A DNA stretch of 29,645 bases from Circinella minor (lineage: Eukaryota > Mucoromycota > Mucoromycetes > Mucorales > Lichtheimiaceae): NCBI GenBank assembly GCA_016758965.1, contig JAEPRB010000368.1, positions 1-29,645 of the forward strand, given 5' to 3'. The position numbers and the translations under genes are program-made. Shown here piece after piece: positions 12,233 through 21,849 of the stretch (positions within the stretch are counted from its first letter, which is position 1; each line of letters begins with the position of its first letter). The notes beneath the pieces were generated by a model, which was not told the origin of the DNA, made no database searches, and saw nothing but the letters and a program-made list of their open reading frames with translations.

Positions 12233-12784
12233 TTAGGCAATAGTAACCTCAACTTCTACACCAGATTCAATAGTGATTGAAGTGATTTGCTTAACAATCT
12301 CAGAAGGTGAGTGCAAGTCAATCAAGCGCTTGTGAATTCTCATTTCAAACTTGTCAAAGGTTTCCGAACCGTTACCGCAAGGAGACTTACGAGTGGTAAT
12401 ACGGAGTACCTTGGTAGGAAGACGGACAGGTCCCTTGACCTTGAGCTGCTTGTCCTTGGCGCGTTGAATAAGATCAGCCGATACTATTTATTCAACATCC
12501 ATTATTTAGAATACTTTTTTTTCCATCAATACTTTTTTAACCCTGTATGAGATTAAGTTATTTACCCTTCTCCAAGTTCTTAACGTTACGAGAAGTCAAG
12601 GTGATACGGATACGGTGAATCTTAGGCTGAGCTTGTTCTTCAAGGCCAGGTTTCTGAGTAGAGTTCTTAGCCTAATTAATAACAATAATGATAATAAAAA
12701 CTCAACATGGTTAGCAATGGCCTGTAGTTCATAATTATAATCTCATTATGTTTTTCTTTTTTTAATACATACGACGTAAGACAT
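12233..12784 (-). CDS. RPS20: 40S ribosomal protein uS10 (RPS20)
   Basis: Small-subunit ribosomal protein in the 40S head/beak region. Coding exons: 12784-12773 (MSYV), 12671-12566, 12483-12233; 122 aa, close to the usual ~119-121. Family stretches are [56 protein letters not shown] and the C-terminal [20 protein letters not shown]. Codons are more GC-rich and optimised than in neighbouring genes, consistent with high expression. The first coding exon holds only four codons, and a further intron is likely in the 5' UTR. Identification is firm; the exact end of exon 1 rests on the GTATGT splice site. Confidence 0.97.
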
Positions 12785-12799
12785 TGTTTCGTAATATCC

Positions 12800-12887
12800 C
12801 TAAGAAGTTTATAAACATATACAAGTCGCATTTAAATAGTAAGCAAGACATTCCTATTTAAATGTATATTTAAAAAAAACAACATAC
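12800..12887 (-). other. Probable 5'-UTR intron of RPS20
   Basis: Fifteen bases upstream of the RPS20 ATG, the - strand has CTG|GTATGT at 12890-12882 and, 88 bp downstream, a pyrimidine-containing CTTCTTAG acceptor at 12807-12800. The sequence before the donor (12890-12945, - strand) is pyrimidine-rich with CACTTTGCTGCTTGAC, resembling the leader of a ribosomal-protein mRNA. This is inference from splice signals; there is no transcript evidence. Confidence 0.5.
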
Positions 12888-13488
12888 CAGCGGTGACTAA
12901 GTCAAGCAGCAAAGTGAGAGAAGGTGAGTAAGTAAAGAAAAGTTTCCAAAATTAGACCTGAGGACCACATCAAAAATGAAAATTTTCGGTATAAGCCACC
13001 AGAATCATGCTCTTTATTTCTAAACCTGTGGATAGAGTACTTCTTCCTTTAGTGTATTCATTGCTAAACAGTTAATATTATTCTCACATTTCAGCTTTGA
13101 ATATTGTTTTATGGATGAATGTCAAGTTGATAGTATTTTGTATCTTTCTTCATATCAATATGAGATGAAAATGATGCGTTTAACAAATAAAAATAAAAGA
13201 ACGAGAAAAAGGTTCTTTCTTTCTCACAACAGTATAAAACAACAATTTACATGTTTTTTTTTTTGCTTTTCATTAAGAAGAATCTAAAGATTGATAATGA
13301 TAATAGTAGTATTACGATGCAAGTCTAACGATAATAACATTAATACTAGTGATAAAAATGAACTGAAAAACCATAAAGTATTTTCCTCTCTCTCCCCCTC
13401 CAATACATAAAGTAACAAACAATCCAAATAAGAAACAAAATATATATGAGAACAATAAACGAAAATAATACTAATAATGATAACATGA
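12888..13488. other. RPS20 promoter region and 3' end of the acetyl-CoA transporter gene
   Basis: 600 bp between two - strand genes. The RPS20 leader and promoter should occupy about 12888-13060; the transporter 3' UTR lies near 13300-13488. Mostly AT-rich, with a purine-rich stretch at 13200-13215. No ORF here shows coding character. Confidence 0.5.
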
Positions 13489-15792
13489 TTACCGACTGAT
13501 TCTCCATGCTCGTTTTGATAATCCTTCCAAATGATAAATGGTAGGTCGAATATACCCTTCTAATAAAATCAATCCAGCAATAACACATACGATACCAGCT
13601 GTATAATATCCATCGTGATGGACAACACATGTTCCACCAAGCTCTTTACATTGAGGTGCTCCTGTTTCTCCTATGCATGAGAATTCTAAATAAATAAAAG
13701 GCTTTAGTAACAATATATTCCAGGTAAAAATAATACTTCATCTTTGTTTTTTACCTAATCCGTTTGCATCTGGAACAGAACAAGTAGCCTCTGTAAAATA
13801 ATCCACGGATTCCAATACGAAAAATTTAGGCCAGGTTCCACCAAAGTTGCTAAATGTATTGAGTAACTGTAAAGTACAGCACATACATAATAATGTGTGT
13901 TACAATTTAGAATTTTTCTTTTTAAATCATATCCCTTTTTTTTCCTTTCTCTTTCCATTTACCGTCATGTATGTACCGCCAATGAGAGGGTCAGCAATAC
14001 TGGTCATAAATGCAGAGATACTGACAAACTGAATGGTTGACATGAATGAACTGAGGACGGTTGAGCCCATAATAATCGCAAAATAAAAAAAACCAATATC
14101 TTTTCCAGATGGATAAAAATAGACTACCATCATGCCTACTGCCGAAAATAAAAGACGACCATAAAAACCCCATAACCACTAAAACATTTATATAATTAAT
14201 TATAATTAATAACAAGATATTGAAAATCCTCAATGTGTATATATATAACACTTTACCGGTTTCAATGGTCTTGGTCCATTGGACCATTTTGCTGCATAAT
14301 AGCCAAAAAATATTTGTAACGGGAAATCCAACAAAACGGATAAAGCTAGATCTTCTTTCGAAAAGCCTTTTTCAAGAAGCTTTAAAGATGTCACTGCTTC
14401 ATGACAAATAAATCCAATCTTTGCAGTTAATAAAACAACAATAAATGATCGTAAATCTGTATATAAAATACAAAGAGCGCAGCACAAATTAATAACAAAG
14501 TTTCTTAAAATCTATTTCTACTTTTTTCTTCCATCTTCTCTTGCTAAACATATGTTTGCCATTTTTCATCCATAGTTATAATAACTTACGTGACAATTTG
14601 CAGATCTTCCAAATAGTATTATAGACACCTCGAATTCCTAATTGATCTTCATCTGTTTGTGAGGCTGTCTAAAAATAGAGTGATCCATGCTGTATTAACA
14701 CTACCAATCAAAAGCAGCTTCAACTTCAAGCTCCCGAATATACTTTTCATATACCCAACTGAAAGAAATAGGTACCTCTTTTTTCATAAACGTCAACCAA
14801 GCAGTCACCGCGAAATACATGAGTGCCCAAAATCTCATATAACCACCCAACCTGAGAATACCATATTTTTGCGGTTCTGACCAAATATATTTGTTGCTAA
14901 ATTCAGGTGAGCTCAATGCCAAAAATACAGTGAACGACAAAAAGTAACCTGTGTTAAGCCCAATAGTTTGAGCAGTGGAAGCATAAGAAAGGCTATCTTT
15001 GGACAACAACGTTAAGGCCCAGCCATCGACAGCTATATCTTGGGTAGCACAGAAAAAGATGGTAATTAAAAAGGCACCAGTGAGATAATAAATGGGAATA
15101 TGTTCGGCTTCCATCAGAGCATCAATACGTTGGCTCAACAAAATAAAGAGAAAACCAGTCATGAGTTGAATAGGAATGATCCATGACTTTCGTCGACCTA
15201 CAGTAGGTGAATAAACTGCATCCACAATAGGTGACCATAAAAATTTCAAAGAATAGGGCCATGATGACAATGAAAATATGGCGATTTGTGAATATGATAA
15301 TTGTTCTTTAAGAAGAAAAGGAATCGATCCAAATGAAAGACCCACAGGTACACCTTGTAATAAGTCTATATATTGTATATGTACACAGTTAATTGTTTAA
15401 TTGAAAGGATAAAGACAATATAAAAGGAAACTTGTTTTTTCTTCAAGATTAATCAACTTACATAAAATGACAAGTAAGATGAAGTTACCAAGATCTTCTC
15501 TACGAAGGGTTTCTGGTTGATAACTTGAAGTGTCATTATCGTTGCCAATAGATGATTCTTTTTTATTTTCAAAGTAATCGAGCTCAAGTTCTTCTTTATC
15601 GTCTTCTGAAATAGGGACTTCCTTCCGACGTTGCGTTGTTGCAGCAGTAATGGTTGGATCCATGGCAGTAGTAGATGTGTATGATTTATTAGTTGATTGA
15701 TCGTTGGTTGTATTATTGTTCGTTTGACTCGTCGTTGCTATGGGTACGATCGGTTCGTCGTCCAAGGTTGGATAGACATATGCTGTCGGCAT
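13489..15792 (-). CDS. Acetyl-CoA transporter, SLC33A1/AT-1 family (MFS-like)
   Basis: Polytopic membrane protein; in animals the family imports acetyl-CoA into the ER lumen for protein and ganglioside acetylation. Exons: 15792-15462, 15365-14755, 14668-14590, 14456-14257, 14178-13963, 13866-13755, 13685-13489; 581 aa (human member ~549). Residues 1 to ~100 are a hydrophilic Thr/Asn/Ser-rich cytosolic N-terminus. From DLGNFILLVILYLLQGVPVG onward there are about 11-12 hydrophobic segments. Diagnostic stretches are LKFLWSPIVDAVYSPTVGRRKSW, CATQDIAVDGWALTLL and NTGYFLSF. The donor of exon 2 is placed at TGG|GTATAT; a later GT would leave a 34-nt intron and create a stop at the junction. Substrate is inferred from the family. 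Confidence 0.92.
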
Positions 15793-16280
15793 TCGATGTT
15801 CTTTTTACCAGTAAACAAAAAAAAATAAAAGAAAGAAAGTGTATAGTCCCTTTCTCCTTTTTTTTGATATATATGCCTATTAACGATGCGTGCGTCTTGA
15901 CTTTTGCCACGTCGATTGGCAACAAAAAGAATACCGCCAACGCCCAGCGCCTGCTGCTGACTTATTTAGTCGAATTTCTGTGTAACAGGATTTTTTTTCT
16001 TGGTCCAGATATTTACTTTTATTTTTACTTTTGCAGAAATATAAGGACGAACCATTTGAATATAAGATGACCTTATTATTGTTAAACGTCTAAACTCTAT
16101 ATATATCGACACAAAAGATCTTCTTTAAATATTTTCAGCTAAATACAATAGAGCCAAAACTAGATATTTTATTATCAATCAAAATGCTTGATCTGTCAAG
16201 TCTAATATATTTTAGTGCGAAAATTATTAAGATATTACAAAGTCATTACTGATAGAAAAAAAGTTACTTAAAAAAGTTCG
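15793..16280. other. Promoter side of the transporter gene
   Basis: AT-rich upstream region of the SLC33A1-like gene, with an A/G-rich tract (- strand: T/C) at about 15820-15870. ORFs on both strands (15693-16070) overlap the transporter exon and are shadows. No further feature is supported. Confidence 0.45.
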
Positions 16281-16288
16281 TATATATA

Positions 16289-16324
<36 letters not shown>

Positions 16325-16338
16325 TGTATGTATGTATT
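16281..16338. repeat. Compound microsatellite (TA)n(TGTA)n
   Basis: About eight TA units run directly into about ten TGTA units, ending at 16338. It marks the border between the gene block and the repeat island. Confidence 0.95.
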
Positions 16339-16345
16339 GAATTGT

Positions 16346-16557
16346 CAGTAAGGAGTGTCCATAAAAAAGCTGTGAATGCTGATTATATCTCAAAGAAAAA
16401 TAAGGTACTGCAATTATGATGTCGCCAAGATAGCCTATCAGTGGTTTTCAAGATATTTTGAGTCAATTACTAGCAGTATCTCACGTCTACTTAAGTAACA
16501 ATAAGCAGTGACTATTTTATATTTTTAAATAGGAAATTACTAGGGACACCCCACACT
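16346..16557. mobile_element. Putative short MITE with 18-bp imperfect TIRs
   Basis: CAGTAAGGAGTGTCCATA at 16346-16363 aligns at 13 of 18 positions with the reverse complement of the segment ending at 16557 (TAGTGTGGGGTGTCCCTA). The 212-bp unit is AT-rich and non-coding. No clean target-site duplication was seen, partly because it abuts the microsatellite. Family is unknown; mariner-like termini are a guess. Confidence 0.35.
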
Positions 16558-16958
16558 ATTTTTAATTTTGAGCTTGTTACATTGTACTACAAACAAGAGT
16601 ATAGTTATAGAATGGAGAGAAAAAAAGATTTATTTTATAAGTAGTGTATCAAGATAAAATGTTTAATAATAACTATAAGATAAGACAGCCTGTGAATGCA
16701 CTTTAATTGGAATCTCCACCAAATAAATAATGTGCTGTATATAAATTAAAAAATAATTGTTATATAGAAAAAAAAGTCAGAGAAAAAAAAGTAGGAGAAC
16801 TACAAAAAAAATGCAAAAATAAAAAAGCAAGAGAATAAAAATGAAGTCGAAAAAAAAATGATATAAAAAAGGTGGGTCTTGGTAGTTTTAGTCCAAAACT
16901 AAACTACTAGGTCTTCATTGTGCGGGTCTTTTAAAAATTTCTTTTTTATAGATAAATA
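16558..16958. other. Purine-rich intergenic stretch
   Basis: No gene. Bases 16768-16870 are strikingly A/G-rich. Immediately after comes a small inverted repeat (GTAGTTT...AAACTAC, about 16881-16906) flanked by three copies of GGTCTT; this could be the terminus of another decayed transposon. Confidence 0.4.
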
Positions 16959-17127
16959 TCACCATGATAAAGATTTATGTAGGTTTGTTGTATGACCCAT
17001 AGATTCAAATGCTTTTATGTAATATCGATCAATTATTGGCCAACAATCTATTCGAATAATACGTCCTTTAGACTTAATAGTCGCCCAATGGTTGTTGTTC
17101 AGATATTGCATAATGATTGGTACAGGC
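16959..17127 (-). pseudogene. Truncated ORF of unknown function cut by an LTR
   Basis: On - there is an open frame of about 55 codons (PVPIIMQYLNNNHWATIKSK ... HTTNLHKSLSW) ending in TGA at 16961-16959. The frame is abruptly joined at 17128 to the TG end of an LTR, so the LTR appears to have split an older coding sequence. The NNNHW segment vaguely resembles the catalytic-His region of OTU/Ulp1-like cysteine peptidases often carried by transposons; this is a weak impression only. No start or upstream exon is visible. Confidence 0.35.
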
Positions 17128-17566
17128 TGTTGTATCCAACACATATTATTCATAAAGATAATTATTTGTCATTTTAATCATTAAAGTATAGTGTATCTTT
17201 AATTGTGCTTTGCTGACATTTCGTGTACTTCCCTATTTGGACCATGATTTGTAAGATCACAGAAGTCCGTCTTCTATAATGATAACAGATAACAGCTGTG
17301 TAGATATATCATATCGTCAACCGCTCAAAGTCTAATCTTAATATCATTAATCTTATATTCATAATTCACACAGCCATGACAAATTTAAATCTTACGTATA
17401 GCTATATACACATATCAATATAATATAATATATCCCACTGATAATAAGATTTATATAAATAGAGATAATATTTTATTTTAATAAACTGCAGTTCAATTAT
17501 TGTTCTTTTGGGTCTCGTTGACTTTTTAACGTCTCTTTAATTTTATTATATTTGATTGATATAACA
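17128..17566 (+). repeat. LTR of Ty3/Gypsy family 1, copy L1
   Basis: Starts TGTTGTATCC and ends ATAACA (TG...CA with TGTT/AACA inverted ends); 439 bp. It aligns along its whole length with 18266-18697, including the promoter-like ATATAAATAG box, an AATAAA signal at about 17480 and the GTTCTTTTGGGTCTC stretch, but is clearly diverged. It is followed by a T7 tract, a PBS-like sequence and a gag start, so it was a 5' LTR. No target duplication could be assigned. Confidence 0.85.
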
Positions 17567-17590
17567 TTTTTTTCAACGAATTCCTCGTTA
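17567..17590 (+). other. Putative self-primer binding site of L1
   Basis: Directly after the LTR: TTTTTTTCAACGAATTCC. There is no tRNA-type TGG start. TCAACGA at 17573-17579 is complementary to TCGTTGA at 17515-17521 inside the LTR, 52 nt from the LTR end. The same layout is seen in the second family. Confidence 0.45.
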
Positions 17591-17697
17591 TTCTACTTTT
17601 ATCTCTATATTATTTTATATCTATTTTTTATATACACACACACACACATTCTTATTTTTACTTTTGTCTTCATCCACTTATTTTTTTTATTCTTATC

Positions 17698-17760
17698 ATG
17701 TCTTCTCATTAAGAAAACTTACCTTACTTGATAATGCTGATCAATACCTTGAAGATGATG
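17698..17760 (+). pseudogene. gag start fragment of L1 element
   Basis: ATG at 17698 aligns with the gag start at 18844 (both continue to a conserved AATGCTGATCA...CTTGAAGATGAT), but the fifth codon is TAA. The homology stops exactly at the TA where the small TIR element at 17761 begins, so insertion of that element terminates the fragment. Nothing of the rest of this gag is found on the far side. Confidence 0.7.
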
Positions 17761-17915
17761 TACAGACAATCCCCGTTAATTTCATATCCATTAATTTTCA
17801 CACCTCATTAACTTCACCAAAAATCAAGGAATGGTAAAAATAACATAAGAAAATTTTCACATCCCCCTTTATTTCACTTCCACAGCACCTACCGGCATTG
17901 AATCCTTAACGGATA
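17761..17915 (+). mobile_element. Small non-autonomous TIR element, copy 2
   Basis: Inverted copy of the unit at 1-157. It starts at TA|CAGACAATCCCCG inside a gag fragment and ends near GGATA. Both copies show the same two ends, so this is a discrete mobile unit rather than a segmental duplication. Non-coding. Confidence 0.7.
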
Positions 17916-17990
17916 AATTAAAAAAAATTATTTATATGATAAGTATAAGGATCGCAATTAAATTATCATACAGGATAAGTTGCTTTTTTA

Positions 17991-18206
17991 TTACGCCACT
18001 TCTTGTATGTTTATTTTCTTCTTGTTTTTCCTCTTTAAGCCTTTGGATGTTACACTAATATCAGATGCGGTTAACAAGTCCAACTCATTTTTAGCCCATA
18101 GTGCCAGTGATCAGTTTGTCATGGTTTGTGGGCTACGTTTTTTCTTCTCAGCCCGAATACTATACTTTTCAGCTGTCAATCCAGCGTTAGATTTGGTTAC
18201 TTTCAT
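17991..18206 (-). pseudogene. Pogo/Tc5-type transposase relic (CENP-B-like helix-turn-helix)
   Basis: A 72-codon frame on - with one in-frame TGA (18113-18111). Before the stop: KYSIRAEKKKRSPQTMTN. After it: SLALWAKNELDLLTASDISV, then TSKGLKRKNKKK and a TAA at 17993-17991. The pattern 'LA.WA...F.L......TIS..LK' is the N-terminal DNA-binding domain of CENP-B and pogo-like transposases, here degenerate (VTSKGLK in place of TISRILK). No DDE catalytic domain follows. Assignment is by motif impression, moderately sure. Confidence 0.45.
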
Positions 18207-18265
18207 CCTGTTTTGGTATATATAGAGCAAAATATAGAAAGATTGGAAAAAAAATGAAAAAATGG

Positions 18266-18697
18266 TGTTGTATCCAACGTACAATGGCTTCATAATAACA
18301 GTCATTTAATAATATATATTTAAATACAGCATACTTCAAATATGTTTCACTGACATTTTGATATTCTACGGTATGTTTCAATGACTCTTAATATTAAAGA
18401 AGTCCGTCTTCTTTATTGATACTATTTGACAGCTGCGTTGATATATTATTTTATCAACGGCAAAACGTATAGGATATAATGTTCACATATACCATTGTCA
18501 TTATTCATCGTCATTAGCAAATCGGAAGACTATCATTGTTTCATACACGCATATTAATATACCCGTCCATTGATTAGGATTTAATATAAATAGTGATAGT
18601 ACTTTATTATAATAAACTTCAGTTCAATTATTGTTCTTTTGGGTCTCATTGACTTATTACTGTCTCTTTTATTTTATTAATTTCGATTGATATAACA
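18266..18697 (+). repeat. 5' LTR of Ty3/Gypsy family 1, copy L2
   Basis: 432 bp, TGTTGTATCC...TATAACA, diverged homologue of 17128-17566. A purine-rich run (GATTGGAAAAAAAATGAAAA, about 18241-18260) precedes it, reminiscent of a polypurine tract, so it may once have also been the 3' LTR of an upstream copy. Downstream are a T7 tract, a PBS-like sequence (18705-18714) and the gag at 18844. The internal complement of the PBS has one mismatch here (TCATTGA). Confidence 0.85.
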
Positions 18698-18843
18698 TTT
18701 TTTTCAACGAATTCCTCGTTTTTTTATTTTTTTATTCTTACACACACTACATTCATCCATCTTCCTTCTATTTTAACTTTTTTTATTTTTATTACCACAC
18801 ATACACACATTTTTTATTTTCATCCACCTACCTTAACTCCATC

Positions 18844-20228
18844 ATGTCTCATCAACAGGAAAACTTTATTTCATCCACCAATGCTGATCATCATCTTGAA
18901 GATGATATGATAAGCGAATCCGGTTCTCAGGTGTCTGCTGTTTCGTCCTCTCGCATGCCGCCAAGAATCGAGAATTAGTTGCCAAGCTTGCGTTCTTGGA
19001 AGAAGAAATGGTGCGTGATGATTTATCTGAACAAGACCTAACCAAAATCCAAAATTTATTCGCTATCCATTCCAAAAGTTTGGACATGATCTTGGGTGTC
19101 CACAAGAAACTATTAAAAAAGGACAAGGTTGCCGTTACTACTTCCACATTAAGAACTATTGTACTAACCGACCTACCTTTATTACAATGGACCGGTAATG
19201 TCTATGATGGCTCCAAATCAGTATTTTCTTCTATTCATGGATACTTGGACCGCTTTGAAGATATCATTGAATCCTATAATCAAGATATCAATACTAACTG
19301 GTGCCGCCTTCTTCCTCATATGTTGTCACCTGAACAACGCTCATGGTTCGTAGACCATCTGAAGCCTCATGCTGCCTTGAATTGATCGGTTGCCCGTAAA
19401 ACACTAATTTCAAAATAAGGTATCCAGGATGCCGAACGCCAAGCACAGTTCATGCAGAAACTTTTCTCGCTGCGAATGGGTCGTGACGATTCGGTAGAAC
19501 GTTATATGGACCGTTTCTATAAGTTGCGTCGTGAATCTGGGTGTAAGGATCACCGGGTAATGGCTACGCTATTTATTAACTCCTTACTACCCGAATTATG
19601 CCAGCATGTAACGCTTGGTCAAGCCCATTTATCGCAAGACAAACGTGCCACTATCGATCAAGCTGCCAATCTTGCTCGCCGTCTTTATGGTAATGTGGTG
19701 CATTCAAAATACAGCAAGCAAGTTGCTCTGAGTTCCGACTCCTCAACGTCAAGTACTGCTTCTGGTGCATCTGCTGGTTCGTCATTTGCTGTCGCCGGTA
19801 AGAAAAACAAAGGGAAAAAGCGAGCCAAAACGAAGTACTGTCATCTCCATGGTAATGGTCATCATTCTTCTGATGACTGTCGTGTGTTATTGTCATTACA
19901 CACTAGTGGTAATGCTGGGAAGGTCTCCAAGTCTGCTGGTGTGTCTGGTACTCATGTTGCTGGTCCGTCTGGTAATGCATCGTCACCATCTTCTTCTGGA
20001 AAGAAAGACTGTTTTAAGTGTGGCTTTATTCCATGGACCCCAGGCCACAAATGTGAGGTCAACCACCTCATAATTCGTTCTGCGTCACTCACTCCTGCTT
20101 CTATGTTGGCTTCTGGCCCTGCACCAGTCACGCCACTATCGTTATCATCATCTGTTCCCATGGTGGATAATGATGCTGCTACTTCGGTCCACCCGGAATC
20201 GCCTCTGAGGCAAACAAAGACACCTTAA
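18844..20228 (+). pseudogene. gag of Ty3/Gypsy family 1, decayed
   Basis: Capsid/nucleocapsid gene. The ATG at 18844 opens 44 codons to TAG at 18976-18978. Homologous sequence continues in another frame from about 18960, with two in-frame stops at 19383-19385 (TGA) and 19416-19418 (TAA), then runs open to TAA at 20226-20228. The capsid part includes LPLLQWTGNVYDG and RDDSVERYMDRFYKLRRESG. Two zinc motifs follow: CHLHGNGHHSSDDC (CX2HX4HX4C), then CFKCGFIPWTPGHKC (CX2CX8HXC). The stop overlaps the pol start as TAATG. At least one frameshift and three stops make it non-functional. Confidence 0.85.
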
Positions 20229-21316
20229 TGGCTGAGGTTGAAGATTCTTTAACCAAAGCTTGCTTTAATTGTAAGTCCAATCATTCTCATGATTTTACAA
20301 AACATCTTTATAAAAATACTAACTCCTACTATGTACCAATTACCTTAGAGGGACATGACATCTTTGCCTTTGTGGATCCCGGTTCAACATTTACGGCGAT
20401 TACACTAGGTCTGCACTCTTCTCTTGGTTTGGAGTATACCTCTTGTTCCGGCAAGATCGGTATGGCTGCCCCTGGGCTTAATATAGATAGAATTGGTCAT
20501 ACAAATAAAACAAAGATTATAGATAACGGACTTACTGCTTATCATAATTTTGAAATAATGAATTTAAATTGTTCTGCTGATGTGTCTATTGGTGCTGATT
20601 TAATGCCCCACATTGGTATTTATTTAAAAGGGTTAGCACATTGTTGGCATAAACCTTCAATCCCTTCTGTTCCTAAACCTGTTGAAATGCCTAAACCAGA
20701 TAATTCCCCTGCTGGTACATCTGTGGAACATCAACTATTTATGGAAAAGATCAAACCTTTTGTACAGGAAAGTATAAACATTCCTTCACATGACTTCTGC
20801 ACTATGCCGGAATCTATGGTTTATTTAAATATTCCTTCTGGTAAAGTTGTTTATCGTCATCAATATGATTTGTCAAATAAAGTCTTACCTAAACTTCAAG
20901 ATCAAATTGATGAATGGTTACAAGACGGTATAATCAAATTTGCTCCTCCGGGAACTCCTTATAATAATGCTATTTTATGTGTACCTAAAAAGGATAGTAA
21001 TGGTAATTTGACAAAATTAAGATTCTGTATGGATATGCGACCTTTAAATCTATTATTACCTGACATTACGCATGATAACCATGAACTTCCTTTGATTCGG
21101 GATATTTTCCATAAAATGAAAAACACATCTATTTTTACTACACTCGATTTAAAAAGCTGTTTTCATAAATTCCGTATTTTTGAAGATCATCAAAATCATA
21201 TGTCATTTACTTTTATAAATAAACAATATTGTTTTATTGGATCGCCATTTGGGATAAAGTTTCTCTCTGCTCACGTACAACGATGTATGCAAATATTATT
21301 CCACGATGTACCATAT
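20228..21316 (+). pseudogene. Truncated pol (protease and partial reverse transcriptase), family 1
   Basis: Open frame from ATG at 20228-20230. An aspartic-protease-like region is around residues 35-135 (FAFVDPGSTFTAITL, later VSIGADLMPHIGI), but the active-site triplet reads D-P-G where D-T-G or D-S-G is required. RT follows: DEWLQDGIIKFAPPGTPYNN, LRFCMDMRPLNLLLPD, FTTLDLKSCFHKFRI, YCFIGSPFGIKFLSAHVQRC. The frame ends at HDVPY, just before the expected F-x-D-D catalytic motif, where the LTR of the second element begins at 21317. The rest of RT, RNase H and integrase are missing; none of it is found beyond 28553. Confidence 0.88.
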
Positions 21317-21729
21317 TGAGATAAATACGAGTAGTAAAATAGAAAGATGGGACTAAAGTAAATATAGTTGAGAATCTGTTTATTCCTGAAATAAAATAAC
21401 TACTCTTTTATATCTTTTCTAAATTATGTAACTATCTTATTTTATCCGATCATGGCTAAACTATGTTTTATACGAATGGATGAGAGGACCTATTATATTT
21501 GTTCTATTATAAATATTAATTCTAGATCATTCTCTGAAACCGTTTATGACAGTTATTACTAATCTCATTCTTTCTTTGATGTTCCTTTATTATCCGGATT
21601 AATAATAAGAACGAATCAAAATAAATAATAGTGTTTAATTGGTTATATCTTTTATCCTTGACGGAATGATGTTTGACCGATTATTCATGAATGGATGGAA
21701 TATATGTGTTATTATGGTGGTTCACCACA
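21317..21729 (-). repeat. 3' LTR of Ty3/Gypsy family 2
   Basis: 413 bp; on - it begins TGTGGTGAACC and ends ATCTCA. It matches the 5' LTR almost perfectly: it lacks five bases (ACAGT) in the TATA region and differs at about two substitutions. Upstream (- sense) is the polypurine tract at 21730-21744. Confidence 0.95.
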
Positions 21730-21744
21730 TCACCCCCTGCCAGG
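21730..21744 (-). other. 3' polypurine tract
   Basis: On -: CCTGGCAGGGGGTGA immediately before the 3' LTR. This is the expected RNase H-resistant primer for plus-strand synthesis. A near-identical copy lies inside pol at 23726-23741. Confidence 0.8.
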
Positions 21745-21849
21745 TAGAACATAATTCTGTAAAAGAATGTTATCTCTGTTGTGACGACAAGTATGATGGT
21801 AATTACTTTGTGTAAAGTGTGCGTTATCTTTGCAGAACAGAAAAGTGTG

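Noticed and set aside
14701..14754. Extension of transporter exon 2 to the stop/GTAGTG near 14702
   Set aside because: It would leave a 34-nt intron and create TGA at the junction. The GTATAT donor at 14754 gives a normal 86-nt intron and an open frame.
17128..18697. L1 and L2 as the two LTRs of one element
   Set aside because: Both LTRs are followed by a PBS-like tract and a gag start, and they are too diverged from each other. They are better read as 5' LTRs of two separate copies, possibly once in tandem.
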